Shown here: positions 57,525-64,000 of the stretch, piece by piece
Position numbering within the stretch: the first letter of the stretch is position 1
Layout: each line of letters opens with the position of its first letter
NCBI RefSeq assembly: GCF_030063415.1
Contig: NZ_JASITA010000002.1
Coordinates: 124,001-188,000, forward strand
Direction of reading: 5' to 3'
DNA: 64,000 nt
Source: Streptomyces sp. H27-C3
GTDB lineage: Bacteria > Actinomycetota > Actinomycetes > Streptomycetales > Streptomycetaceae
Position numbers and translations under genes: made by a program
Notes under the pieces: generated by a model
What the model saw: the letters and a program-made list of their open reading frames with translations, nothing else
What the model was told of the DNA's origin: nothing
The model's database searches: none

Positions 57525-58207
57525 TTGGCGACGTGGCGATCGACGGCAGCAATACGGACAGCGAGAAGATCAAGCCCCCGAGCCGGCGGGCCCGCCGCGT
57601 ACGCATGACCGGCAAGGAACGCCGGGAGCAGTTGCTCGACATCGGCCGCACCCTCTTCGCCGAGAAGGGCTTCGAAGGCACGTCGGTGGAGGAGATCGCC
57701 GCGAAGGCGGGGGTCTCCAAGCCGGTGGTGTACGAGCACTTCGGCGGCAAGGAGGGCCTGTACGCCGTGGTGGTCGACCGCGAGATGCGGCGGCTGCTCG
57801 ACATCGTGACGGGCGCACTGACGGCCGGTCACCCGCGTGAGCTGCTCGAGCAGGCGGCGTTCGCGCTCCTCGACTACATCGAGGAGTACACGGACGGTTT
57901 CCGCATCCTGGTGCGCGACTCGCCGGTGGCCCAGTCGACGGGCACCTTCGCCTCCCTGATCAGCGACATCGCCACCCAGGTGGAGGACATCCTGGGCCTG
58001 GAGTTCAAGGCCCGCGGCTTCGACCCGAAGCTCGCTCCGCTGTACGCGCAGGCGCTGGTCGGCAGTGTGGCGCTGACCGGCCAGTGGTGGGTGAACACCC
58101 GCAAGCCGAAGAAGGCGGAGGTGGCGGCCCATCTGGTGAATCTGGCGTGGCACGGCCTGGGCAACCTGGAGTCGAAGCCGCGTCTGATAGGCCACCGCAA
58201 GAGCTGA
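57521..58207 (+). CDS. TetR-family regulator coupled to the desaturase
   Basis: 228-residue repressor-type protein. HTH: EQLLDIGRTLFAEKGFEGTSVEEIAAKAGVSKPVVYEHFGGKEGLYAVVV (about 37-86). The C-terminal ligand-binding region has YIEEYTDGFRILVRDSPV and LAPLYAQALVGSVALTGQWWVNTRKPKK. Its ATG overlaps the desaturase stop. It presumably senses acyl-CoA or fatty acid saturation and acts at the tandem dyads at 56439. Confidence 0.93.
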   Translation: MIGDVAIDGSNTDSEKIKPPSRRARRVRMTGKERREQLLDIGRTLFAEKGFEGTSVEEIAAKAGVSKPVVYEHFGGKEGLYAVVVDREMRRLLDIVTGALTAGHPRELLEQAAFALLDYIEEYTDGFRILVRDSPVAQSTGTFASLISDIATQVEDILGLEFKARGFDPKLAPLYAQALVGSVALTGQWWVNTRKPKKAEVAAHLVNLAWHGLGNLESKPRLIGHRKS

Positions 58208-58222
58208 CGGGCCGGTCGCCCG

Positions 58223-58322
58223 TCAGCCGCGCCGCGGCCTCCTCGCCACGGCGAAGATCCGGCGGAACGGGAACACCGTGCCGTGCGGTCCCTGGGTGCT
58301 GTCATGCCGGTCAGCCTTCCCC
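58223..58322 (-). pseudogene. Possible C-terminal gene fragment
   Basis: On the minus strand about 33 codons (GKADRHDSTQGPHGTVFPFRRIFAVARRPRRG, in parts) end in a stop at 58223. They show strong G/C third-position bias and resemble the tail of a methyltransferase-like enzyme. Upstream (58323 onward) the sequence abruptly becomes the AT-rich MarR operator. Probably a remnant truncated when the MarR gene arrived; a short independent peptide is possible. Confidence 0.35.
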
Positions 58323-58331
58323 AAAAAGTAA

Positions 58332-58387
58332 CTTGATGTCGAGATACTTGAAAGCAAGAGACTTGAGGTCGACAGACCCTTTACACT
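58332..58387 (+). promoter_or_regulatory. Triple 15-bp operator and leaderless promoter of the MarR gene
   Basis: CTTGA recurs at 58332, 58347 and 58362, exactly 15 bp apart. Each starts a dyad-like unit (CTTG-ATGT-CGAG, CTTG-AAAG-CAAG, CTTG-AGGT-CGAC); the middle one is perfect. A TACACT -10 box (58382-58387) ends 7 nt before the ATG with no RBS, implying a leaderless mRNA. Autoregulation by MarR is inferred. Confidence 0.6.
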
Positions 58388-58394
58388 GATCGTC

Positions 58395-58892
58395 ATGGAG
58401 GACGAGGTCGATCGACTGGTCGCAGCATGGCGCCGCGAGCGCCCCGACCTCGACGTGGAACCACTCGAGGTGCTCAGCCGTGTCAGCAGGCTGGCCAGGC
58501 ACTTGGACCGGGCCCGTCGGCTCGCGTTCTCCGAGCACAGCCTGGAGCCCTGGGAGTTCGACGTGCTCACCTCGCTGCGTCGCGCGGGCGACCCGTACCA
58601 GCTCTCACCCGGTCAGCTCCTGACCCAGACTCTGGTCACCTCGGGCACCATGACCAACCGCATCGACCGGCTCGCCACCAAGGGCCTCGTGGAGCGACTG
58701 CCCGACCCGAGCGACCGGCGCGGTGTGCTGGTGCGGCTCACCCCCGAAGGCCGTGACCGCGCCGACCAGGCGCTGGCCGGGCTGCTCGCGCAGGAGCGAG
58801 CGATCCTGGGCGAGCTCTCCCGTGCGCAGCGCGGCGAACTGGCCGGGCTGCTACGCCAGCTGACCGCCCCGTTCGACAACGTCCCCGGCTAG
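58395..58892 (+). CDS. MarR-family transcriptional regulator
   Basis: 165-residue winged-helix protein. LEVLSRVSRLARHLDRARRLAFSEHSLEPWEFDVLTSLRRAGDPYQLSPGQL forms the N-terminal helices. The recognition helix and wing are TLVTSGTMTNRIDRLATKGLVERLPDPSDRRGVLVRLTPEGRDRAD, with the canonical DRR wing. The ATG at 58395 has no Shine-Dalgarno sequence (see leaderless promoter). It stands alone, so regulated genes other than itself are not evident. Its 3' end overlaps the converging NarL-type gene by 42 nt. Confidence 0.93.
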   Translation: MEDEVDRLVAAWRRERPDLDVEPLEVLSRVSRLARHLDRARRLAFSEHSLEPWEFDVLTSLRRAGDPYQLSPGQLLTQTLVTSGTMTNRIDRLATKGLVERLPDPSDRRGVLVRLTPEGRDRADQALAGLLAQERAILGELSRAQRGELAGLLRQLTAPFDNVPG

Positions 58893-59630
58893 GTCGACGG
58901 GCCCGACCCCGGCACGGCGCGCGAGCGCGACCGCGGCGAGGGTGGAGTGCACGTCCAGCTTCCCCAGCACGTTCTGCATGTGCGTGCGGACGGTGTGCGG
59001 GGAGAGGAACAGCCGCTCGGCGACCGCCTTGCGGCCGAGCCCGGCCACCATGCAGCGCAGCACCTCGCGCTCGCGCGGGGTGAGGGACTCCACCAGCCGC
59101 TCGCTCTCGGTGCGGTGCTTGCGGGCCGCGGTCAGCTCGCGCAGTACGCCGGTGAGCAGCGCGGGCGGCAGATGCGTCTCGTCGCGCAGGACACCGCGGA
59201 TGACGGCCAGCAGGCGTTGCAGTGAGCAGTCCTTGGCGACCCAGCCCGACGCTCCGGCCTGGAGCGCGAGGGCGGCGCGGCGCTGGTCGTCCCTCTCCGC
59301 GAGTACGACCGTACGGACGGCGGGCTGACCCGAACGGACCCCCGCCACCAGGGAGATGCCGTCCACCAGGCCGTCCTCGCCGGGCGGTGGCAGATGCACG
59401 GGCCGGTTGACCGGCGCGGCCGACGCGCCCAGGTCGGCGTCGACGAGCATCACATCGAATCTGCGGCCTTCCGTGGCCGCCCGCTCCAGGCAGCGCAACG
59501 CTGCCGGGCCGCTGCCTGCCGCCGTGACATCCACGTCGGGCTCGGCCGTGAGGGCCGCGGCGAGCGACTCGGCGAAGATGCGGTGATCGTCCACCACCAG
59601 TACCCGAATCCGAACCACGGACACCCCCAT
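58851..59630 (-). CDS. NarL/LuxR-family response regulator (atypical receiver)
   Basis: 259-residue protein. Receiver domain: VLVVDDHRIFAESLAAAL (acidic pocket), phosphoacceptor region DVMLVDADLG, and AGASGWVAKD with the conserved Lys. There is an insertion (GASAAPVNRPVHLPPPGEDGL) after the Asp, and the usual Thr/Ser position reads LAER. The C-terminal LuxR HTH is LTPREREVLRCMVAGLGRKAVAERLFLSPHTVRTHMQNVLGKL. ATG at 59630; the longer frame upstream lacks coding signature. No kinase is adjacent. Confidence 0.9.
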   Translation of the reverse strand: MGVSVVRIRVLVVDDHRIFAESLAAALTAEPDVDVTAAGSGPAALRCLERAATEGRRFDVMLVDADLGASAAPVNRPVHLPPPGEDGLVDGISLVAGVRSGQPAVRTVVLAERDDQRRAALALQAGASGWVAKDCSLQRLLAVIRGVLRDETHLPPALLTGVLRELTAARKHRTESERLVESLTPREREVLRCMVAGLGRKAVAERLFLSPHTVRTHMQNVLGKLDVHSTLAAVALARRAGVGPVDLAGDVVERGGQLA

Positions 59631-59852
59631 GCTGCGTCGTCCGGAGCGACACCCCGGCCCCCCCGGTGGGGAACGGCCGTCGTGGGTACGGCGCCCGGGA
59701 ATTGGGCGTCGCAGTCGTGCGGCCGCCGCCGCACACCGACTACAGATGCCCCACCCCGGGCGTCGTACCCGTCCGTCTCGCCCCCTGATCAGCACCGGCC
59801 CCCACCGGTGCTGTGCATCAGCCTACGACTGGACGCCGGGAGCGGAAGGTAA

Positions 59853-59885
59853 TTGACAGAACTGATTGGCCAAGGTGTTTAGGGT
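59853..59885 (+). promoter_or_regulatory. Probable promoter of the GNAT gene
   Basis: A perfect TTGACA -35 (59853-59858) is followed by a weak -10 candidate in GTTTAGGGT (59877-59885). The surrounding sequence is locally AT-rich. Only one -35 element is clear. Confidence 0.45.
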
Positions 59886-59892
59886 GTGCCTC

Positions 59893-60336
59893 ATGTTTCT
59901 TATTGAGACAGAAGTAGACAAAGATCGACGCTCTGTATCGGGCGTTCGACTGGAGGTCGCGAACACCGCGCGGTCCCCCGCGACGCGCGCCCTGCGCGGT
60001 ACCCCCGCCGAGGACGAAACCCAGCTCCAGGTCTGGGCGTTGGACGAGTCCGGTGGACTGGCGGCCGGCCTGGACGGTTTCAGCTGGGGGCACTGGCTGC
60101 GCGTCGGTCTGCTCCGGGTCGCCGACGAGCACCGGGGCGCGGGGCTCGTTTCGCGGCTGCTCGCGCAGGCGGAGCGGACCGCGCACAGGGAGCGGGGGTG
60201 CCCATACGCGCGGCTGGAGACCTGGGATTTCCAGGCCCCCGCCTTTTATCCGAAGTCGGGATACGAAGTCGTCGGCCAGGTCGCCGGCTACCCGCCGGAC
60301 GTCACCGAGTTGATCTGGGCCAAGCCGCTCAGCTGA
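59893..60336 (+). CDS. GNAT-family N-acetyltransferase
   Basis: 147-residue acetyltransferase. The acetyl-CoA-binding motif A is WLRVGLLRVADEHRGAGLVSRLLAQAERTAHRERG (R-x-x-G-x-G/A type), then ARLETWDFQAPAFYPKSGYEVVGQVAGYPPD, the usual motif B with an FY-x-K-x-GY turn. The substrate is unknown. ATG at 59893. The stop codon region TCAGCTGA is shared with the converging galK stop: the two genes overlap by 8 nt. Confidence 0.88.
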   Translation: MFLIETEVDKDRRSVSGVRLEVANTARSPATRALRGTPAEDETQLQVWALDESGGLAAGLDGFSWGHWLRVGLLRVADEHRGAGLVSRLLAQAERTAHRERGCPYARLETWDFQAPAFYPKSGYEVVGQVAGYPPDVTELIWAKPLS

Positions 60337-61540
60337 CCCGGTGCGCCCCCCGCGAGGGAATCGCCGGGAAGACCCGGGGCTCCGTGTACCCGGCCGCGGC
60401 GAAGGCCGCGAGCACCGACTTGGTGACCGTGTCCGCCAGGTCCGACTCGGTCAGCACGACGGCCGAGCCGCCGAAGCCGCCGCCCGTCATCCGCGCGCCC
60501 AGCGCGCCCGCCGCGTTGGCGGACTCGACGACCAGGTCGAGTTCGGCGCAGGAGACCCGCAGGTCGTCGCGGAGCGAGGTGTGGCCCTCGGTGAGCAGCG
60601 GGCCCACCGCGCGCGGGTCGGACGCGTCCAGGAGCGCGATGACCTGCTCCACCCGCTGGTTGTCGGTGACCACATGGCGGACGTAGCGCACGACCTTCTC
60701 GTCAGCCGCGGTGGCCAGCGTCTCCAGCGCGTCCGGCAGTGCGTCGTACGCGACATCGCGCAGCGCGCTGACGCCCAGGGCGCGGGCGCCCTCCTCGCAG
60801 CCCGCGCGGCGCTCCGCGTACGCGCCGTCGCCCAGGGCGTGCTTGACGCGGGTGTCGACGACGAGGAGTCGCAGGCCGTGCGCGGCCAGGTCAAAGGGGA
60901 CCTGGCGCCGGCCGAGGTCGCGGGTGTCCAGGTGCAGGGCGTGGCCTTCGGTGCAGCAGGCGGCGGCCGTCTGGTCCATGATCCCGCAGGGCACGCCGAC
61001 GAAGGCATTCTCGGCGCGCTGGGCGAGGACGGCCAACTGGGGTGCGGTCAACCTGAGTTCGTACAGATCGTTGAGGGCGAGGGCGGTGACGACCTCCAGC
61101 GCCGCAGACGAGGACAGGCCCGCGCCGGTGGGGACGGTGGACGTGAGGTGAATGTCGGCGCCGGAGACCGGGTGGCCCGCCTCGCGCAGTGCCCAGACGA
61201 CGCCCGCCGGGTACGCGGCCCAGCTGGTGTTGGTCAGCGGAGCCAGCTCGTCGACGTCCAACTGGACAACGCCGCCGTCGATGTCGGCCGAGTGCAGGCG
61301 CAGTACGCCGTCGTCGCGCCGCGAGACCGCGGCGAGCGCGGTGTGCGGCAGGGCCAGCGGCAGCACGAAGCCGTCGTTGAAGTCGGTGTACTCGCCGATG
61401 AGGTTGACCCGCCCCGGCGCGGCCCACACGCCGTCGGGCCGGGCGCCGTACAGCGCGGCGAAGGCCTCGGCGACGTGCGCGGCGCCGGCCCCGGCCGTGT
61501 CCGTATTGGCCGTCTCGGTACTGGAGGTGCGGTCACTCAT
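60329..61540 (-). CDS. galK: Galactokinase
   Basis: 403-residue GHMP kinase phosphorylating galactose at C1. The galactokinase signature [25 protein letters not shown]-binding [35 protein letters not shown] and [13 protein letters not shown] are present. The ATG at 61540 overlaps the galE stop by 8 nt (ATGAGTGA), giving translational coupling. Last gene of galT-galE-galK. Confidence 0.97.
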   Translation of the reverse strand: MSDRTSSTETANTDTAGAGAAHVAEAFAALYGARPDGVWAAPGRVNLIGEYTDFNDGFVLPLALPHTALAAVSRRDDGVLRLHSADIDGGVVQLDVDELAPLTNTSWAAYPAGVVWALREAGHPVSGADIHLTSTVPTGAGLSSSAALEVVTALALNDLYELRLTAPQLAVLAQRAENAFVGVPCGIMDQTAAACCTEGHALHLDTRDLGRRQVPFDLAAHGLRLLVVDTRVKHALGDGAYAERRAGCEEGARALGVSALRDVAYDALPDALETLATAADEKVVRYVRHVVTDNQRVEQVIALLDASDPRAVGPLLTEGHTSLRDDLRVSCAELDLVVESANAAGALGARMTGGGFGGSAVVLTESDLADTVTKSVLAAFAAAGYTEPRVFPAIPSRGAHRVS

Positions 61541-62516
61541 GTCCACCGGTCTCTTCCCGCTGGTCCCGCTGGGCGAACGCCCAGGCGTCCGCGACGATGC
61601 CCGCGAGATCGGCGCGCGACGGGCTCCAGCCGAGCCTTTCGTGCGCGGCGTCGGCGGAGGCGACCAGGATCGCCGGGTCGCCGGCCCGGCGCGGGGACGG
61701 CGTCTCGGGGATCGGGTGGCCGGTGACCTTGCGTACGGTCTCCACGACCTCCCGGACCGAGAAGCCATTGCCGTTGCCGAGGTTGCAGATCAGGTGCTCC
61801 CCCGCCTCGGTGGCGCCCAGCGCCAACAGGTGCGCCTCGGCCAGGTCCGCGACATGGATGTAGTCGCGGACGCAGGTGCCGTCGGGCGTCGGGTAGTCGT
61901 CGCCGTACACCGCGATCGACTCCCGGCGGCCCTGGGCTACCTGGAGGACCAGCGGGATGAGGTGCGACTCGGGGGCGTGCCGCTCGCCGTAGGTCCCGTA
62001 GGCGCCCGCGACGTTGAAGTAGCGCAGCGAGACCGCGGCCAGGCCGTGGGCGTGGCACTCGCCGCTGATCATATGGTCGACGGCGAGCTTGGTCGCTCCG
62101 TACGGGTTGGTCGGCGCGGTCGGCGCGCTCTCCGTGATGGGCGTGGACACCGGTTCGCCGTAGGTCGCGGCGGTGGAGGAGAAGACCAGCCTGCGCACGC
62201 CGGCCGCGCGCATCGCGGCGAGCAGCGCCATGGTGCCGCCGACGTTGTTCGTCCAGTACTTCTCGGGGTCCACGACGGACTCGCCGACCTGGGAGAACGC
62301 GGCGAAGTGCAGGACTCCGTCGTAACTGGCGTCGAGCCGGCGCGCGGCGTCCTGGATGCGCCCCTCGATGAAGGTGGCGCCCGCCGGGACTCCTTCGCGG
62401 AAGCCGGTGGAGAGGTCGTCGAGGACGGTCACCTCGTGGCCCGCCTCCAGGAGATGCGCCGTGACCACACTGCCGACGTACCCCGCACCGCCGGTGACCA
62501 AGAACTTCTGACTCAC
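61533..62516 (-). CDS. galE: UDP-glucose 4-epimerase
   Basis: 327-residue NAD-dependent SDR enzyme of the Leloir pathway. N-terminal [26 protein letters not shown]-binding motif, [45 protein letters not shown] (catalytic Tyr-x3-Lys) and [13 protein letters not shown] start at 62516 overlaps the galT stop by 4 nt (GTGA). Confidence 0.97.
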   Translation of the reverse strand: MSQKFLVTGGAGYVGSVVTAHLLEAGHEVTVLDDLSTGFREGVPAGATFIEGRIQDAARRLDASYDGVLHFAAFSQVGESVVDPEKYWTNNVGGTMALLAAMRAAGVRRLVFSSTAATYGEPVSTPITESAPTAPTNPYGATKLAVDHMISGECHAHGLAAVSLRYFNVAGAYGTYGERHAPESHLIPLVLQVAQGRRESIAVYGDDYPTPDGTCVRDYIHVADLAEAHLLALGATEAGEHLICNLGNGNGFSVREVVETVRKVTGHPIPETPSPRRAGDPAILVASADAAHERLGWSPSRADLAGIVADAWAFAQRDQREETGGHE

Positions 62517-63574
62517 TTGCTCGCTACCTCTCGCAGTCGCTCAGCCGCGGTCTCCGGCGGCACATCGTTGATGAACACATTCATGCCGGATTCGGAACCC
62601 GCGAGAAACTTCAGCTTGCCCGCAGTACGTCGAATGGTGAAAAGCTCGAGGTGGAGCGCGAATCCGCCGAGCCCCGCCCCCTCCAGGTCGCCCGGTTCGC
62701 CGAAGGGCGCCTGGTGCCACGCGGAGATGTACGGCGTCGGGGGCTCGTCGGGGCCGAAGATCCGGTCGAACCTGCGCAACAGTTCCAGATAGATCTGTGG
62801 GAACTCTGTGCGCGCCGCGTCGCCGAGCGCCCGCAGGTCGGGCACGCGCTGCTTGGGATAGAGGTGCACCTCGTAGGGCCAGTGCGCGGCGTACGGCACG
62901 AACGCCACCCAGTGCTCGCCCTCAAGGACCACCCGGGTGCCTTCGGACCGTTCGTGGGCGAGGACGTCGTCGAAGAGGTTGCGGCCGGTCTTCGCCAGGT
63001 GGGCGCGGGCCGAGCGCAGCATCAGCTCGGTGCGCGGGGTGACGAAGGGGTAGCCGTAGATCTGGCCGTGCGGGTGGCCGAGGGTGACGCCGATCTCGAC
63101 GCCCCGGTTCTCAAACAGGAACACCTGCTTGACCTGTGGGAGCTCGGCCAGCTCAGCGGTCCGGTCCGCCCAGGCCTCCAGGACGAGCGCCGCCTGGTCC
63201 TCGGTGAGGTCGGCGAAGGACGCGTCGTGGTCGGACGTGAAGCAGACGACCTCGCAGCGGCCCGCGTCGCCCGCCAGGGAGGGGAAGCGGTTCTCGAAGA
63301 CGGCCACGTCGTAGTCGGCGGCCGGGATCTCGCTGCGCCGACCGCTCCGGGACGGGCAGAGCGGGCATTCGTCGGCCGGCGGGTGGTAGATGCGGGCCTG
63401 CCGGTGCGAGGCGATGGCGACCGCGTCGCCGAGCAGCGGATCGTGGCGGATCTGCGCGGTGGTGGCGACGGTATCGAGGGGCCTCAGGTCCGGCGCGTCG
63501 CGCACGGTGTCGTCGCGGGAGTCGTAATAGAGCAGCTCACGACCGTCGGCGAGCCGGGTCGACGTCTTCTTCAC
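62513..63574 (-). CDS. galT: Galactose-1-phosphate uridylyltransferase
   Basis: 353-residue Leloir enzyme. Active site [13 protein letters not shown] (HxHxQ nucleophile region), zinc-type [10 protein letters not shown] near the N-terminus, [20 protein letters not shown], and WHQAPFG..LHLELF in the C-terminal half. GTG at 63574 has GAGGAG 9 nt upstream. First gene of the operon. Confidence 0.97.
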   Translation of the reverse strand: MKKTSTRLADGRELLYYDSRDDTVRDAPDLRPLDTVATTAQIRHDPLLGDAVAIASHRQARIYHPPADECPLCPSRSGRRSEIPAADYDVAVFENRFPSLAGDAGRCEVVCFTSDHDASFADLTEDQAALVLEAWADRTAELAELPQVKQVFLFENRGVEIGVTLGHPHGQIYGYPFVTPRTELMLRSARAHLAKTGRNLFDDVLAHERSEGTRVVLEGEHWVAFVPYAAHWPYEVHLYPKQRVPDLRALGDAARTEFPQIYLELLRRFDRIFGPDEPPTPYISAWHQAPFGEPGDLEGAGLGGFALHLELFTIRRTAGKLKFLAGSESGMNVFINDVPPETAAERLREVASK

Positions 63575-63600
63575 GCGCTGGGCTCCTCATGGCACTTATT

Positions 63601-63645
63601 CAACAGAACCGAACACAACAAACCATGAGCCAACAGTTCAGTCAA
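63601..63645 (-). promoter_or_regulatory. gal operon promoter region with 15-bp-phased repeats
   Basis: On the minus strand TGTTG occurs three times at exact 15-bp spacing (plus-strand CAACA at 63601, 63616, 63631). TTGACT at 63645-63640 could be the -35. Clear -10 is lacking, as expected for an activated or sigma-specific promoter. Streptomyces galP1 is known to be galactose-induced and glucose-repressed; equivalence here is inferred from position. The operator's regulator is not encoded in the window. Confidence 0.5.
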
Positions 63646-63656
63646 GGGAGGGCATC

Positions 63657-63721
63657 GGAAGGCGGTCCGGGGCTGCAGCGAGACACCCCCCGGTCGCTGG
63701 GGACCGATGAGTGGGCCTTCC
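63657..63721. other. Three-tier stem-loop upstream of gal
   Basis: Nested complementary arms: GGAAGGC / GCCTTCC (63657-63663, 63715-63721), CGGTCC / GGACCG (63663-63668, 63701-63706), CAGCGA / TCGCTG (63676-63681, 63694-63699). Probably a terminator for a leftward upstream transcript insulating the gal promoter. The rest of 63722-63793 shows no gene. Confidence 0.55.
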
Positions 63722-63793
63722 GATCATAATCCAACAAAGAACACCACCAGAAGTATTCAGTTCCGGTACCGGGAGGCGTAGGTTCCGTCTGGA

Positions 63794-63922
63794 TCATTTC
63801 GCTCGACGAATCAAGTGCCCCCCATGCGCTACCTGGCCGAAGGGCTTCGGCTCCCCACCAAACAGCCCGCCAATGATGCGCCGGATGTCGAAGAGGCGTG
63901 CCGCGGTGGCGGACTTGCTCAT
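63794..63922 (-). pseudogene. Truncated small membrane protein gene (N-terminal fragment)
   Basis: MSKSATAARLFDIRRIIGGLFGG resembles the start of a common actinobacterial small integral membrane protein, which normally continues into two hydrophobic spans. Here the frame turns into GEPKPFGQVAHGGHLIRRAK and stops after 42 residues with no membrane span. No ribosome-binding site is evident. Probably a remnant; a genuine short peptide cannot be excluded. Confidence 0.4.
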
Positions 63923-64000
63923 GCGGCTTCGCGTCCAAGGCGGAGGAGGGAGGCGACGCGGAGCGTCGTCGACCGACGACAACGCCGGAGGCGGAGTCGC

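Overview
The window is high-GC actinobacterial chromosome. GC-rich third codon positions, frequent GTG starts and gene content point to Streptomyces: Rpf/LysM cell-wall hydrolases next to enolase, XRE-DUF5753/DUF397 pairs, LAxTG sortase substrates, and a galT-galE-galK operon. The order ndh, ppx, divIC, eno, two rpf-like genes, P450, mazG, mfd, tRNA-Gln, glmU, prs, rplY, pth, ppc, desaturase, gal matches my recollection of the S. coelicolor core; no alignment was run.

Layout. 0-3.2 kb: the end of a MacB/FtsX-type ABC exporter operon. 3.3-10.9 kb: cyclopropane-type lipid methyltransferase, type II NADH dehydrogenase preceded by two Rex-like operators, a YefM/RelE-type toxin-antitoxin pair, then the ppx, DUF501, divIC, eno run. 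11.1-13.2 kb: two secreted Rpf/LysM hydrolases, one behind a c-di-AMP (ydaO-type) riboswitch. 13.3-25 kb: P450, MazG, SurA-like lipoprotein, a GT2/GtrA cell-envelope pair, a YfhO-type membrane protein, a methyltransferase, a Ser/Thr kinase with a membrane partner, and a secreted HNH nuclease lipoprotein. 25.1-32.3 kb: mfd and a second, paralogous MacB/FtsX exporter operon. 32.6-39.5 kb: MFS exporter, LAKTG surface protein, a WhiJ/AbaA-like regulatory locus, a frameshifted small membrane gene, a DCC thioredoxin-like protein and a coiled-coil protein.

39.7-48.7 kb is accessory DNA. It runs from a decapitated LytR-CpsA-Psr gene to a frameshifted HTH gene beside tRNA-Gln. Between them lies a divergent cluster of polymorphic-toxin-type domains: a 1137-aa Imm35-like / disordered linker / deaminase-like / SUKH-4 protein, an HNH-SUKH fusion, a YwqJ-type deaminase, and a SUKH-3 protein. 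An orphan NarL-type histidine kinase follows. This is the most unusual part of the window.

48.8-63.6 kb returns to core genes: glmU, prs, rplY, pth, ppc, a desaturase-TetR operon, MarR, a NarL/LuxR regulator, a GNAT protein and the gal operon. Three promoter regions here carry short motifs repeated at exactly 15 bp: TACG-N4-CGTA before the desaturase, CTTG-N4-type dyads before MarR, and TGTTG before galT. Several intergenic regions carry minisatellites (18, about 23, 31 and 44-59 bp units), three of which start at or very near a stop codon.
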